Position numbers and translations under genes: made by a program
Part shown: in pieces, positions 11,082 through 20,097 of the stretch
Layout of the letters: each line of letters begins with the position of its first letter
Numbering within the stretch: position 1 is the stretch's first letter
Notes under the pieces: model-generated
The model's input: only the letters and a program-made list of their open reading frames with translations
Database searches by the model: none
Told to the model about the DNA's origin: nothing
NCBI RefSeq assembly: GCF_900113225.1
Contig: NZ_FOZE01000001.1
Location: 1,922,001-1,986,000 of the forward strand
Direction: 5' to 3'
DNA from: Mitsuaria sp. PDC51
GTDB taxonomy: Bacteria > Pseudomonadota > Gammaproteobacteria > Burkholderiales > Burkholderiaceae_C
DNA: 64,000 nucleotides

Positions 11082-12613
11082 GGCGTGGTTCCTTTGCGGG
11101 GTTTGAGCGCGGCTTCCCGCCACAGTTGCAACACGGCGTAGCTGCGGTAAGGGGCGAAATGCTCGGCGGCGGCGACCAGTTCGCGCGGTCGCAACGGCTG
11201 CCCGGCGCGTTGCTCCAGGCATTGCTTGAGCACCACGTCGCCCGGCAGAAAGGCATCCGGCCAGCTCCAGCCTCGCATCAGCATGTAGTGCGCGGTCCAG
11301 GGGCCCAGGCCGGGCAGGGCGGCCAGCTCGGCGATGGCGTCCTCCACCGTGCCGCGGCCCTGCGCGAAGGCCAGCGTCGGCCAGTGACGCGCCAGGTCGA
11401 TCAGCGCCTGCGCGCGCCGTCCGGGCATGCCCAGGGTGGCGATCTCGTCCACCGTCGCGGCGGCCAGCGTGGCGGGCGTCGGGAAGGCATGCGTCACGCC
11501 GGGCGGCGCATCGGCGGCCTCGGGCAGGGGCTCGCCGAAACGCGCGATCAGGCGGGTCGCCAGGGTGCGCGCCGCGGCGACCGTCACCTGCTGGCCCAGC
11601 ACCGCGCGGATCGCCAGCTCGAAGCGGTCCAGCGAGCCCGGCAGCCGCAGGCCTTCGGCGGCCGGGCCCAGGGTCTCGCCGAGCGCCGCGGCGATCGCCT
11701 GCGGGTCGGCGTCCAGGTCCAGCCAGCGGCGCAGCCGCGGCATCAGCGTCGCGATCGCCGGCCACAGCGAGGGGCTCAGCGACACCCGCACCTGCGGGCG
11801 CTCGGCGCCGTCCGGGCTCAGGCGCAGCGCCACCCAGCCCAGCAGGTCGGGCTGGCCCGCCCGCGTCAGCCGCACGCTGCGCGCCAGCGACAAGCCGGCC
11901 ACGTCGACCTGCTCCACGCCAGGCACCGCGCGGGCGGCCAGGAAGCGCAGCAGCTCGGTGCCGAGCAGCGGCGGCCGTAGGTCCAGGCGCAGCTCGGTGG
12001 TCTCCGCCGGGCGCTCGGGCCGGGCGCCCTCGGCCTCGGCGCCGCCCTTGCGCAGCGCGGTCGGGCTCAGGCGGTAATGCTCCTGGAAGGCGGCGTTGAA
12101 GCGGCGCAGGCTCGAGAAACCGGCCGCCAGGGCGACTTCGGCGATCGGCAGCCGGGTGTCGGTCAGCAGCTGCTTGGCCAGCAGCAGTCGGCGTGTCTGC
12201 AGGTACTGCAGCGGCGCCACGCCGTGCACGGCGGTGAAGACGCGCCGCACATGCCGTTCGCTGACGCCCAGGCGGGCGGCCAGCGCGGGCAGCGAGGCCT
12301 CTTCCGGCGCGCATTCGTCGAGCCAGCGCGCCGCTTCCCGGGCCAGCACCTCGGCGGCGTCCATCGTGCTCCAGGGGCGTGCGGCGGGCGCCAGTTCGGG
12401 GCGGCACTTTAGGCAGGGGCGAAAGCGCGCGGCCTCGGCCAGCGTGGCGCTCGGGAAGAAGCGGCAGTTTTCCCGGCGCGGCGTGCGCACGCGGCAGATC
12501 GGCCGGCAGTACACGCCGGTGGAGGTCACGCCGACGAACCACTGGCCGTCGAAGCGCGCATCCCGCGCCAGCAGCGCGGGGTAGCAGTGGTCGGGGTCGA
12601 GGAGGAAGTCCAT
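11078..12613 (-). CDS. alkA: Ada-like regulator fused to AlkA 3-methyladenine DNA glycosylase
   Basis: Trifunctional protein of 511 aa. The N-terminal Ada zinc domain has Cys36, Cys40, Cys67 and Cys70 (GVYCRPICR and CLKC); Cys36 is the expected methylphosphotriester acceptor. An AraC-type helix-turn-helix follows (about 95-185; LPIAEVALAAGFSSLRRF), then AlkA-N and the HhH-GPD glycosylase (LPGLGPWTAHYMLMR, catalytic Asp in FLPGDVVLK). Methylation of the Ada domain should turn the protein into an activator of its own operon, the adaptive response. ATG 12613 matches the normal Ada N-terminus; ATG 12664 would add 17 residues. Confidence 0.9.
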   Translation of the reverse strand: MDFLLDPDHCYPALLARDARFDGQWFVGVTSTGVYCRPICRVRTPRRENCRFFPSATLAEAARFRPCLKCRPELAPAARPWSTMDAAEVLAREAARWLDECAPEEASLPALAARLGVSERHVRRVFTAVHGVAPLQYLQTRRLLLAKQLLTDTRLPIAEVALAAGFSSLRRFNAAFQEHYRLSPTALRKGGAEAEGARPERPAETTELRLDLRPPLLGTELLRFLAARAVPGVEQVDVAGLSLARSVRLTRAGQPDLLGWVALRLSPDGAERPQVRVSLSPSLWPAIATLMPRLRRWLDLDADPQAIAAALGETLGPAAEGLRLPGSLDRFELAIRAVLGQQVTVAAARTLATRLIARFGEPLPEAADAPPGVTHAFPTPATLAAATVDEIATLGMPGRRAQALIDLARHWPTLAFAQGRGTVEDAIAELAALPGLGPWTAHYMLMRGWSWPDAFLPGDVVLKQCLEQRAGQPLRPRELVAAAEHFAPYRSYAVLQLWREAALKPRKGTTP

Positions 12614-12757
12614 GGCCAGGATGATAGGAGCCGGCCCGCGCCGGATCTGGCCGTTTTCGGACATGTCCCTGCGGGCCGCCGGGGCCCGGCCGCGCGCCCC
12701 TTGGTCCGCGAATTGCCTGCGTGCACCGGGTTACACGAACGCCGCATGGGGCCTGCC

Positions 12758-12763
12758 TACAAT
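12758..12763 (+). promoter_or_regulatory. -10-like box of the phosphomannomutase gene
   Basis: TACAAT lies 44 bases upstream of ATG 12808. The leader ends with AAGGA seven bases before the ATG, so this gene has a conventional ribosome binding site unlike several neighbours. No good -35 element is seen. Confidence 0.45.
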
Positions 12764-12807
12764 GCGCCCCAGTTTTTGAACCATCACCCATTCCTGCAAG
12801 GACGCAC

Positions 12808-14196
12808 ATGCAAGTTCACGCATCCATCTTCAAGGCCTATGACATCCGCGGTGTCGTGGGCACGACGCTGGACGAGGCGCTGGCCGAGCACCTCGGCAAG
12901 GCCTTCGGCACCGAGGCGCTCAAGCTCGGCGAGAAGGCGGTCGCCGTCGGCCGCGATGGCCGCCTGTCGGGCCCGTCGCTGGTGGATGCGCTGATCCGCG
13001 GCCTGAAGTCAACCGGGCTGGATGTCGTCGACATCGGCGCCGTCACCACGCCGATGCTGTACTACGTCGCCGCCACGCGCGGCAAGCATGGCTGCAATTC
13101 CGGCATCCAGGTCACCGGCAGCCACAACCCCAAGGACTACAACGGCTTCAAGATGGTCCTCAAGGGCGCCGCCGTCTACGGCGAGCAGATCCAGGACCTG
13201 AAGCGCCGCATCGAGGCCGAGGACTACGCCACCGGCAAGGGCCGGGTGGCCTCGATGGACATCATCGCCGAGTACACCCAGCGCATCGTCCGCGATGCGA
13301 AGCTGGCGCGTCCGATGAAGATCGTCGTCGACAGCGGCAACGGCATCCCCGGCGCGACCGCCCCGGCCATCCTGCGCGCGCTGGGCTGCGAGGTCATCGA
13401 CATCTTCTCCAAGGTGGACGGCGACTTCCCCAACCACCATCCGGACCCCTCGCGTCCCGAGAACCTCGAGGACCTCAAGCGCGTCGTGCATGCCACCGAT
13501 GCCGAGCTGGGCCTGGCCTTCGACGGCGACGGCGACCGCCTGGGCATCGTCACCAAGGACGGCACGATGATCATGCCGGACCGCCAGATCATGCTGATCG
13601 CCGCGGACATCCTCAAGCGCCTGCCGGGCTCGGAGATCATCTTCGACGTCAAGTGCACCCAGCGCCTGGCCCCGTGGATCCGCGAGCACGGCGGCAAGCC
13701 GCTGATGTGGATGACCGGCCACTCGCTGGCCAAGGCCAAGCTCAAGGAGACCGGCGCACCGCTGGCCGGCGAACTCTCCGGCCACATCTTCTTCGCCGAG
13801 CGCTGGTACGGCTTCGACGACGCGATGTACACGGCGGCGCGCATGCTGGAGATCCTCTCGCGCAGCGAGGACCCGTCCAAGGTCCTGCACGACCTGCCCA
13901 ACAGCGTCAACACGCCCGAGCTCAACGTCCCCTGCAAGGAAGGCGAGCACCACGAGGTCGTGGCCAAGCTCAAGGAAATCGCCGAGTTCCCGAATGCCAA
14001 GGAGATCGTCACGATCGACGGCATCCGCGTCGAGTACGACGACGGCTTCGGCCTGGTGCGCGCGTCCAACACCACGCCGGTGCTGGTGCTGCGCTTCGAG
14101 GGCCACACCCAGGAGGCGCTCGAGCGCATCCAGAAGGAAGTCCTGGCGCAGCTCACGCGCGTGAAGCCGGACATCACCTTCACCTCGGGCCATTGA
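12808..14196 (+). CDS. Phosphomannomutase/phosphoglucomutase
   Basis: Interconverts hexose 1- and 6-phosphates for LPS, exopolysaccharide and central metabolism. The 462 aa and domain order match the AlgC/ManB alpha-D-phosphohexomutase family: phosphoserine loop TGSHNP with Ser105, metal-binding loop DGDGDR (FDGDGDRLG), sugar-specificity loop GELSGHIFF, and phosphate-binding loop RASNTTPVLVLR near the end. AAGGA precedes ATG 12808. The next gene, waaA, starts within about 45 bp on the same strand, consistent with a shared envelope-polysaccharide role. Confidence 0.93.
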   Translation: MQVHASIFKAYDIRGVVGTTLDEALAEHLGKAFGTEALKLGEKAVAVGRDGRLSGPSLVDALIRGLKSTGLDVVDIGAVTTPMLYYVAATRGKHGCNSGIQVTGSHNPKDYNGFKMVLKGAAVYGEQIQDLKRRIEAEDYATGKGRVASMDIIAEYTQRIVRDAKLARPMKIVVDSGNGIPGATAPAILRALGCEVIDIFSKVDGDFPNHHPDPSRPENLEDLKRVVHATDAELGLAFDGDGDRLGIVTKDGTMIMPDRQIMLIAADILKRLPGSEIIFDVKCTQRLAPWIREHGGKPLMWMTGHSLAKAKLKETGAPLAGELSGHIFFAERWYGFDDAMYTAARMLEILSRSEDPSKVLHDLPNSVNTPELNVPCKEGEHHEVVAKLKEIAEFPNAKEIVTIDGIRVEYDDGFGLVRASNTTPVLVLRFEGHTQEALERIQKEVLAQLTRVKPDITFTSGH

Positions 14197-14239
14197 GCGG
14201 CGCTCGCTGCCGGTGACGCCGGACTCGTTCAAGGAGCGC

Positions 14240-15526
14240 ATGGCGCGCGGCGTCTTCAGCACGGTGCTGAGGCTCGCCGCGCCGGCGTACTTCCTGCGCC
14301 TGTTCCTGCGCGGCCGCCAGGAGCCGCTCTACGCGGTGCATCCGGCCGAACGCTTCGGCTTCGGCGCGGCGATCGAACCCGGCTCGATCTGGGTCCATGC
14401 GGTCTCGCTGGGCGAGACACGCGCCGCCGCGGCGCTCATCGAGCAGCTGCGGCGGGAGCGGCCCGGCCTGCGGCTGCTGCTCACCCACACCACGGCGACC
14501 GGCCGGGAAGCCGGCCGCGCGCTGCTGCGCGACGGCGACACGCAGCGCTGGCTGCCCTTCGACACGCCGGGCGCGGTGCGGCGATTCCTGCGGCGCACCC
14601 GGCCCGCGGTCGGCGTGCTGATGGAAACCGAGATCTGGCCCAACGTCCAGCACGAGGCGCTGAAGGCCGGCGTGCCGATGGTCCTGGCCAATGCGCGGCT
14701 CTCCGCGCGCAGCCTGCGCCGCGGCGAGAAGTTCAAGGCGCTGCTGGCGCCCGCGGCGCGCAGCCTGCGCCTGGCGCTGGCGCAGACCGCCGAGGACGCC
14801 GACCGGCTGCGCCAGGCCGGCGTCGCCGAGGTGCGTGTCAGCGGCAACCTGAAATTCGACCTGCAGCCCGACGAGGCCCTGCTCGCGCGCGGACGCACCT
14901 GGCGCGCCGGCCTGAACCGGCCGGTGGTGATGCTGGCGGTCTCCCGCGAGGGCGAGGAGGCCGCGATGCTCGCGGCCTGGAAGTCGGCACAGGCGGCGAG
15001 GGCGCCAGCGGGTTCACCGCTGCTGCTCATCGTGCCGCGTCATCCGCAGCGCTTCGACGAGATCGCCGCGATGGTGACGGACGCCGGCCTGACGCTCGCG
15101 CGCCGCAGCGCCTTCGGCACCAGCGACATCGCGACGCCGCCCCTGAGCGCGGGCGTGGTGGACGTGTGGCTGGGCGACTCGATGCGCGAGATGGCGCTGT
15201 ACTACGGCCTGGCCGATGTCGCGCTGCTGGGCGGCAGCTTCGAGAAGCTGGGCGGCCAGAACCTCATCGAGACGGCCGCCTGCGGCGTTCCGCTCTTCAT
15301 GGGCCCGCACACCTTCAACTTCGCCGAGGCAGCGGAGCTGTCGCTGCAGGCCGGCGCCGCGCGCCGCGTAGCCACGCTGACCGAGGGCCTGTCGCAGGCG
15401 CTCGCGCTGCTGACGCAGCCCAGCGAGCGGCAAGAGATGGCGGACGCTGCGAGGGCCTTCGCGGCCGCGCATCGCGGCGCTGCGGCGCGAATGGCCGCAC
15501 CCATCCTGAAACTGGCTGCAGCCTGA
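14240..15526 (+). CDS. waaA: Kdo transferase WaaA (KdtA)
   Basis: Transfers 3-deoxy-D-manno-octulosonic acid from CMP-Kdo to lipid IVA at the cytoplasmic face of the inner membrane. The N-terminal anchor RGVFSTVLRLAAPAYFLRLF is followed by the family motif RGRQEP, the catalytic-glutamate motif HAVSLGE, the METEIWPN motif and the C-terminal GT-B donor site (GGSFEKLGGQNLIE). ATG 14240 gives 428 aa, the family length, with AAGGAG close upstream; GTG 14213 would add nine residues without a ribosome binding site. Probably transcribed with the phosphomannomutase gene. Confidence 0.93.
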   Translation: MARGVFSTVLRLAAPAYFLRLFLRGRQEPLYAVHPAERFGFGAAIEPGSIWVHAVSLGETRAAAALIEQLRRERPGLRLLLTHTTATGREAGRALLRDGDTQRWLPFDTPGAVRRFLRRTRPAVGVLMETEIWPNVQHEALKAGVPMVLANARLSARSLRRGEKFKALLAPAARSLRLALAQTAEDADRLRQAGVAEVRVSGNLKFDLQPDEALLARGRTWRAGLNRPVVMLAVSREGEEAAMLAAWKSAQAARAPAGSPLLLIVPRHPQRFDEIAAMVTDAGLTLARRSAFGTSDIATPPLSAGVVDVWLGDSMREMALYYGLADVALLGGSFEKLGGQNLIETAACGVPLFMGPHTFNFAEAAELSLQAGAARRVATLTEGLSQALALLTQPSERQEMADAARAFAAAHRGAAARMAAPILKLAAA

Positions 15527-15592
15527 TCCGGCGTCCTCGGTCGCAAATCCGTCGAAGGACGGTGCTGATCGGGGACGGGATGGCTTGAGGTT

Positions 15593-15609
15593 TTGGCGCT
15601 TGCCGCCAA
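15593..15609. terminator. Possible weak terminator hairpin between waaA and the ATPase gene
   Basis: TTGGCG (15593-15598) and CGCCAA (15604-15609) form a six-base stem with a five-base loop in the gap between the convergent genes. There is no following T-run. A second small stem, CCGTC/GACGG, lies at 15549-15562. Weak evidence. Confidence 0.3.
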
Positions 15610-15655
15610 GGCCTCATGCCATCGCGGCCAACGCCCGGATCGTTGCAGGCGTCTT

Positions 15656-18196
15656 CTACTGGTTGCTCGTCGACCGAACCTCACCGAGCGTCGTGACCCC
15701 CTGCAGCACCTTCGCGATGCCATCCTGACGCAGTGTCCGCATGCCCTCGGCCATGGCCAGGTGCATCAGCTCCTCGGCCCGGCCGCCGGTCTGGATGAGC
15801 CGCCGGATCGGCCGCGACACGGTCAGCAGCTCATGCAGCCCCGCGCGGCCCTTGAACCCCGTGTGGTCGCACTTGTCGCAGCCCGGCGAGTGGTAATGCA
15901 GCAGGTTGGGCTGGCCGAACTGGCCTTTCCACTCGGCCAGCACCGACTCACGCGCCGGCCGGTTCTCGGCCGAGAACACATGCAGGTAGTCGTCGAGCAG
16001 CTCGTTGAGCGTCGCCTCGGGCATCGGCTCGGACTTGCGGCAGGCCGGGCAGATGCGCCGCACCAGCCGCTGGGCCAGCACCGCGAGCAAAGAGTCGGCG
16101 AAGTTGAACGGGTCCATGCCCATGTCCAGCAGGCGCGTGACGGTTTCGGGCGCGCTGTTGGTGTGCAGCGTGGACAGCACCAGGTGACCGGTCAGCGAGG
16201 CCTCGACCGCGATCTCGGCGGTCTCCTCGTCGCGGATCTCGCCGACCATGATCACGTCCGGGTCCGCGCGCAGGAAGGCGCGCAGCGCCTTCGCGAAGGT
16301 CCAGTCGATCTTCGGATTGACCTGCACCTGCCGCAGCCCCGCCTGCGTGATTTCGACCGGATCCTCGGCCGTCCAGATCTTGCGCTCCGGCGTGTTGATG
16401 TTGGCCAGCACCGAGTGCAGCGTCGTCGTCTTGCCCGAGCCGGTCGGGCCCACGCACAGCACCATGCCGTAGGGCCGCTCCGACGCCGCCTTGAGTTCGC
16501 GCAGGTTGTGTTCCGAGAAGCCCAGCTTCTCCATCGGGATCGGCTTGGCCGAGGCCAGGATCCGCATCACCACGTCCTCGAGCCCGTTGTTGGTCGGGAT
16601 CGTGGCCACGCGCAGCTCGATCTTGTGGCGCTCCGAGAACTTCGCGAAGTTGATCTTGCCGTCCTGCGGCTTGCGACGCTCGGAGATGTCGAGGTCGCAC
16701 ATGATCTTGATGCGCGCGATCATCGCGCTGCGGTAGGTGTGCGGCAGTTCCAGGTGGGGCTGCAGCACGCCGTCCTTGCGGAAGCGGATTTTGACCTTCT
16801 CCTTGCCCGGATAGGTCTCGATGTGGATGTCCGACACGTTCTGGTTGTGCGCGTCGATGATCATCGTGTTGATCAGCCGGACCAGCGAGTTGTCGCTCTG
16901 CTCGATCTGGCGTTCCTTCTCCTCCTCGCGCGCCGCCTCGCGGGCGACCTGCTCCTGGCCTTCGCGCTCCAGCGTCTCGATCAGCTTGTCGGAGCTGTCG
17001 AGCTCGAAGTCCATCGTCAGCGGCGGCAGACCGCCGTCGCGGTTGGCGACCGGCTGGCTGCCGAAGCGTTCGTAGGAGGTCGGGATCGCGAACTGCAGCG
17101 AGCCCAGCCGCGCCAGCGCCGGCACGACCTTGAGCTGGGTGATGAACTCGACCTCGTCGATGCAGTCGCGCCGCGTCGGGTCTTCCATCGCGACGATCAG
17201 GCGGCCGTCGCGCAGCACCAGCGGCAGCACCTCCAGCCGCTTGGCCACCGAGAACGGCAGCTTGCGCACCGCGTCCGGCTCGATCGCGAAGTTGTCCGCG
17301 TCCACCAGCGGGTAGCCCATTTTGCGGGCCAGCGCCGACTGCAGCTGCGCGCGCGTGACGATGCCCTTGCGCACCAGCAGCTCGCCCAGCGGCACCGAGC
17401 GGTCCTGCTTCTGCTGCGCCAGCGCCTCGTCCAGCTGCGCCTGCGTGACCAGGTCCAGCGCGAGCAGCGCTTCGCCGATGCGCACCATCGGCATCTTGGC
17501 CTGCTGCTCGATCGCGAGCATCAGCTGCTCGGCCGAGACGATGTGCTGCGCCACCAGGATGTCGCCGACGCGGCGATCGCGCAGGTCGCGCTGCTCGCCG
17601 GCGGCGGCATCGACCTGTTCCTGCGTCGCCACCTGCTGGCGCACCAGCAGGTCGCCGATGCGCTCGCCGACCTCGAAGCTGACCAGCACCTCGCGCGGCA
17701 CGAACATGCAGCGCACCCAGTCGCTGGTCTCGCTGACCGGCGGGAACAGGAACAGGCCCAGGTCGGTCTCGTGATGGCCGATGGTCGTGCCCTTCTGCTC
17801 CTCGCCGCCCTGGTAGACCAGCTTGAACTCGCTGCGCGGGCGCTGGTCCAGCGACAGCGGGTCGTTGGCGGTGGCGGGATCGCGCGGTGGCACCTCGATC
17901 GCGTGCAGCAGCTTGAGCGCCTTGAACTGCGAGAACTTCAGCGGCATCGCGTTGCGCGCCGGCGGCACCACGACTTGCGCCAGGCGTTCGCCCGGCACCA
18001 TGAGGATCACCTTGCCGACGGTGCGGCTGCCGTTCAGGCCGAGGATCTCGCAGGCCTGCGGCTCGCGCTGGGTGCGCGGCCGGGGGTAGGCGGCGAAGGG
18101 GGGCGTCGGCCACTCGAACAGCGGTGCCACCTCAGCCGCCGGCGAGGCGGACGGCTGGGCTTGAGGCCATTGCAGCGGCACGGACGGGTCGGTCAT
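15656..18196 (-). CDS. GspE/PilB family secretion or pilus ATPase with N-terminal extension
   Basis: AAA-type hexameric motor of 846 aa for type II secretion or type IV pilus-like assembly. The core has Walker A GPTGSGKTTT with Lys589, the Asp box, Walker B, the His box (LSTLHTNSAPE) and a four-cysteine zinc site (CPACRK and CDKC). Upstream are MshEN/GspE-N-type repeats (about residues 180-300, with GDLLVRQ, GDILVAQ and GELLVRKG). Before them is a region of about 150 residues resembling no standard GspE part. A charged coiled segment (VAREAAREEEKERQIEQS) separates the halves. No pilus or Gsp structural genes adjoin it, so the partner machine is unknown. Confidence 0.85.
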   Translation of the reverse strand: MTDPSVPLQWPQAQPSASPAAEVAPLFEWPTPPFAAYPRPRTQREPQACEILGLNGSRTVGKVILMVPGERLAQVVVPPARNAMPLKFSQFKALKLLHAIEVPPRDPATANDPLSLDQRPRSEFKLVYQGGEEQKGTTIGHHETDLGLFLFPPVSETSDWVRCMFVPREVLVSFEVGERIGDLLVRQQVATQEQVDAAAGEQRDLRDRRVGDILVAQHIVSAEQLMLAIEQQAKMPMVRIGEALLALDLVTQAQLDEALAQQKQDRSVPLGELLVRKGIVTRAQLQSALARKMGYPLVDADNFAIEPDAVRKLPFSVAKRLEVLPLVLRDGRLIVAMEDPTRRDCIDEVEFITQLKVVPALARLGSLQFAIPTSYERFGSQPVANRDGGLPPLTMDFELDSSDKLIETLEREGQEQVAREAAREEEKERQIEQSDNSLVRLINTMIIDAHNQNVSDIHIETYPGKEKVKIRFRKDGVLQPHLELPHTYRSAMIARIKIMCDLDISERRKPQDGKINFAKFSERHKIELRVATIPTNNGLEDVVMRILASAKPIPMEKLGFSEHNLRELKAASERPYGMVLCVGPTGSGKTTTLHSVLANINTPERKIWTAEDPVEITQAGLRQVQVNPKIDWTFAKALRAFLRADPDVIMVGEIRDEETAEIAVEASLTGHLVLSTLHTNSAPETVTRLLDMGMDPFNFADSLLAVLAQRLVRRICPACRKSEPMPEATLNELLDDYLHVFSAENRPARESVLAEWKGQFGQPNLLHYHSPGCDKCDHTGFKGRAGLHELLTVSRPIRRLIQTGGRAEELMHLAMAEGMRTLRQDGIAKVLQGVTTLGEVRSTSNQ

Positions 18197-18259
18197 CAGG
18201 CGGTCTCCGCGGAGTTCTGTGTCTAGGCAGATATAGGGCGGGAGAGTAACTCGTTTGTG

Positions 18260-18303
18260 GTGGGCCCACTACTCGGATAAGCAGGCGGCGTGCCTGCCTA
18301 TCC
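18260..18303. promoter_or_regulatory. Palindrome and long hairpin in the gap before pcp
   Basis: A ten-base palindrome GTGGGCCCAC (18260-18269) is followed by a 29-base imperfect hairpin: GGATA-a-GCAGGC, loop GGCGT, then GCCTGC-c-TATCC (18275-18303). They lie between the divergent ATPase gene and pcp, upstream of the pcp -10-like box. Either could be a regulator site or a transcription-blocking hairpin; there is no T-run. Confidence 0.35.
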
Positions 18304-18340
18304 GGCCTGGCTCGTCGCTGGCCCCAGCTGTCCGCCCGGC

Positions 18341-18355
18341 TAGACTCGCCGACCA
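18341..18355 (+). promoter_or_regulatory. -10-like box eight bases before pcp
   Basis: TAGACT (18341-18346) is followed by eight bases and then the pcp ATG. The mRNA would be leaderless or nearly so; no Shine-Dalgarno sequence fits between them. Confidence 0.4.
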
Positions 18356-18993
18356 TGAACAACGTGCTGGTGACCGGGTTCGAGCCGTTCGGCGGCGAGA
18401 CCATCAACCCCTCCTGGGAATTGGCGCGAGCGCTCAACGGCGAGGCGATTGCCGGCGCGCGCGTGGTGGCGGTCCAGTTGCCTTGCGTCTTCGGCGAGGC
18501 GCTGACGCGGCTGGACGAGGCGCTGGCGCGGGTGAAGCCGTCGGTGGTGCTGGCCATCGGCCAGGCCGGCGGGCGCTGCGACCTGTCGCTGGAGCGGGTG
18601 GCCATCAACGTCGACGACGCCCGGATCCCCGACAACGCCGGCGCCCAGCCCATCGACGAACCGGTCGTCCCGGGCGGGCCGGCCGCCTACTTCTCGACGC
18701 TGCCGATCAAGGCGATCGTGGCGGGACTGCGGGAAGCGGGATTTCCGGCGTCGGTGTCGCAGACCGCCGGCACCTTCGTCTGCAATCACCTGTTCTACGG
18801 ACTGCAGCATCTGGTGAAGGAACGCCCTGTTCGCAGCGGCTTCATGCACATTCCCTACCTGCCCGAGCAGGCGGCACGCCATCCCGGCGCTCCCAGCCTG
18901 CCCCTGCCGACGCTGGTCGCGGCCACGCGGCTGGCCCTCGAACTGGCCGTGACGGCCGAGGAAGCCCGCGTCGGCGGCGGGCAGCTCGACTGA
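18355..18993 (+). CDS. pcp: Pyroglutamyl-peptidase I
   Basis: Cytoplasmic cysteine peptidase of 212 aa (peptidase family C15) that removes N-terminal pyroglutamate. The start [19 protein letters not shown] is the family signature. The catalytic triad can be read as Glu in [18 protein letters not shown], Cys in [11 protein letters not shown] and His in [11 protein letters not shown]. It stands alone, divergent from the ATPase gene, and ends 9 bp from the stop of the convergent WYL regulator gene. Confidence 0.94.
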   Translation: MNNVLVTGFEPFGGETINPSWELARALNGEAIAGARVVAVQLPCVFGEALTRLDEALARVKPSVVLAIGQAGGRCDLSLERVAINVDDARIPDNAGAQPIDEPVVPGGPAAYFSTLPIKAIVAGLREAGFPASVSQTAGTFVCNHLFYGLQHLVKERPVRSGFMHIPYLPEQAARHPGAPSLPLPTLVAATRLALELAVTAEEARVGGGQLD

Positions 18994-19002
18994 GCGGCTG
19001 GC

Positions 19003-19965
19003 TCAGTCGGGGGCCGGCGCCTGACCGGCGAGGGTCAGGAGTTGCCTCGCATGCGAGGCGATCTCACGCGCGAGCGCATCGGGCTCCAGGATGCGGAACG
19101 GAAAGGGCAGGGCGGCGAATGACAGCGCCATCCAGGGCAGTTCATCCGCCTGGCAGCGCAGCAGCACGCCGTCCTCCTGCTGCTCCAGGCTGCTGATCGC
19201 GGCTAGCGGCTGGCGCGTGAGCGCCTCCAGCGGCGCCTGCACCAGCGCCCGCACTGCATGGGCGCGTGGCATCTCGACCAGCGAGGCGTTCAGGTGCGCG
19301 AGCACGTCGAAGCCCTCCGGGCGGCCGAAGCTCTGCGGCAGCGGATCCACCGACTCGATCCGGTCCAGCCGGAACGAGCGCAGCGCCCGCCGCAGCCCGC
19401 AATGGCCCACCGCATACCAGCGCCCGCCGCGGTAGCCCAGTCCGTAGGGATCGAACGGCCGCTCGCTGAGCCGGCCTTGCATGTCGCGGTAGCGCATCGC
19501 CACGCGCTGCTGCGCCAAGGCCGCCGCGCCCAGCGTCGACAGCGCCGCCGGGTTCGCGGGCACGGCCGGCTGCAGGTCGAGGGCCACGCGCTCGGCGATG
19601 CCGCGCTGGCGCTGCTTGAGCGCCGCGGGCAGCACGCGTTCGAGCTTGGCCTGCGCGCTGGCGACCGCCGGCGCGGTGTCGGCCAGTCCCAGCTGCCGCG
19701 CGGCGAGCAGTCCCAGGCCCAGGGCCAGCGCCTCGTCCTCGCTGAACATCAGCGGCGGCAAGCGGAAGCCGGTCGCCAGGCGGTAGCCGCCGAAGCGGCC
19801 GCGCTCGCGGTCGACGGGGATGCCCAGCGCCTCCAGTGCCACGATGTAGCGCCGCACGGTGCGGCGCTCGACCTGCAGCTCGGCGGCGATGGCGGCGCCG
19901 TCAAGCTGCCCACGCGATTGCAGCAGCTCGAGCAAGGCCAGGATCCGGGAGGCGGGGAGCGACAT
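19003..19965 (-). CDS. YafY-type helix-turn-helix WYL regulator
   Basis: Transcriptional regulator of 320 aa. The N-terminal HTH_11/DeoR-like domain (RILALLELLQSRGQLDGAAI then RRTVRRYIVALEALGIPV) is followed by a central WYL domain with RWYAVGHC and FRLDRIES, and a WCX C-terminal region. WYL domains usually sense nucleotide or small-molecule ligands. It diverges from the LysE exporter gene, and the 132-bp gap holds a perfect inverted repeat, so it probably controls lysE and itself. ATG 19965 gives the standard N-terminus; the open frame continues upstream without family sequence. Confidence 0.86.
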   Translation of the reverse strand: MSLPASRILALLELLQSRGQLDGAAIAAELQVERRTVRRYIVALEALGIPVDRERGRFGGYRLATGFRLPPLMFSEDEALALGLGLLAARQLGLADTAPAVASAQAKLERVLPAALKQRQRGIAERVALDLQPAVPANPAALSTLGAAALAQQRVAMRYRDMQGRLSERPFDPYGLGYRGGRWYAVGHCGLRRALRSFRLDRIESVDPLPQSFGRPEGFDVLAHLNASLVEMPRAHAVRALVQAPLEALTRQPLAAISSLEQQEDGVLLRCQADELPWMALSFAALPFPFRILEPDALAREIASHARQLLTLAGQAPAPD

Positions 19966-19991
19966 GCCGGCGAGTCTACGGCCCCTGCGTT

Positions 19992-20020
19992 CGATATAGG
20001 GCTGGATCCGTCCTATATCG
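19992..20020. promoter_or_regulatory. Perfect inverted repeat, candidate WYL-regulator operator
   Basis: CGATATAGG (19992-20000) and CCTATATCG (20012-20020) are exact reverse complements separated by 11 bases. The repeat lies 26 bp from the regulator start and 77 bp from the lysE start. Its AT content stands out from the surroundings, and its halves may overlap -10 elements for both directions. Binding by the neighbouring YafY-type protein is inferred from position. Confidence 0.6.
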
Positions 20021-20097
20021 GCCCTAGGCTGCGTGCCATTCCGCGCCTCGTGCGCTGTCTGGGCGCCACAGCCGCCCCCCAACCAGGAGACCCTCGA

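Noticed and set aside
15593-18226. An 877-codon plus-strand frame opposite the PilB/GspE-like ATPase gene
   Set aside because: No recognisable motif; the minus-strand ATPase has intact Walker, His-box and zinc motifs.
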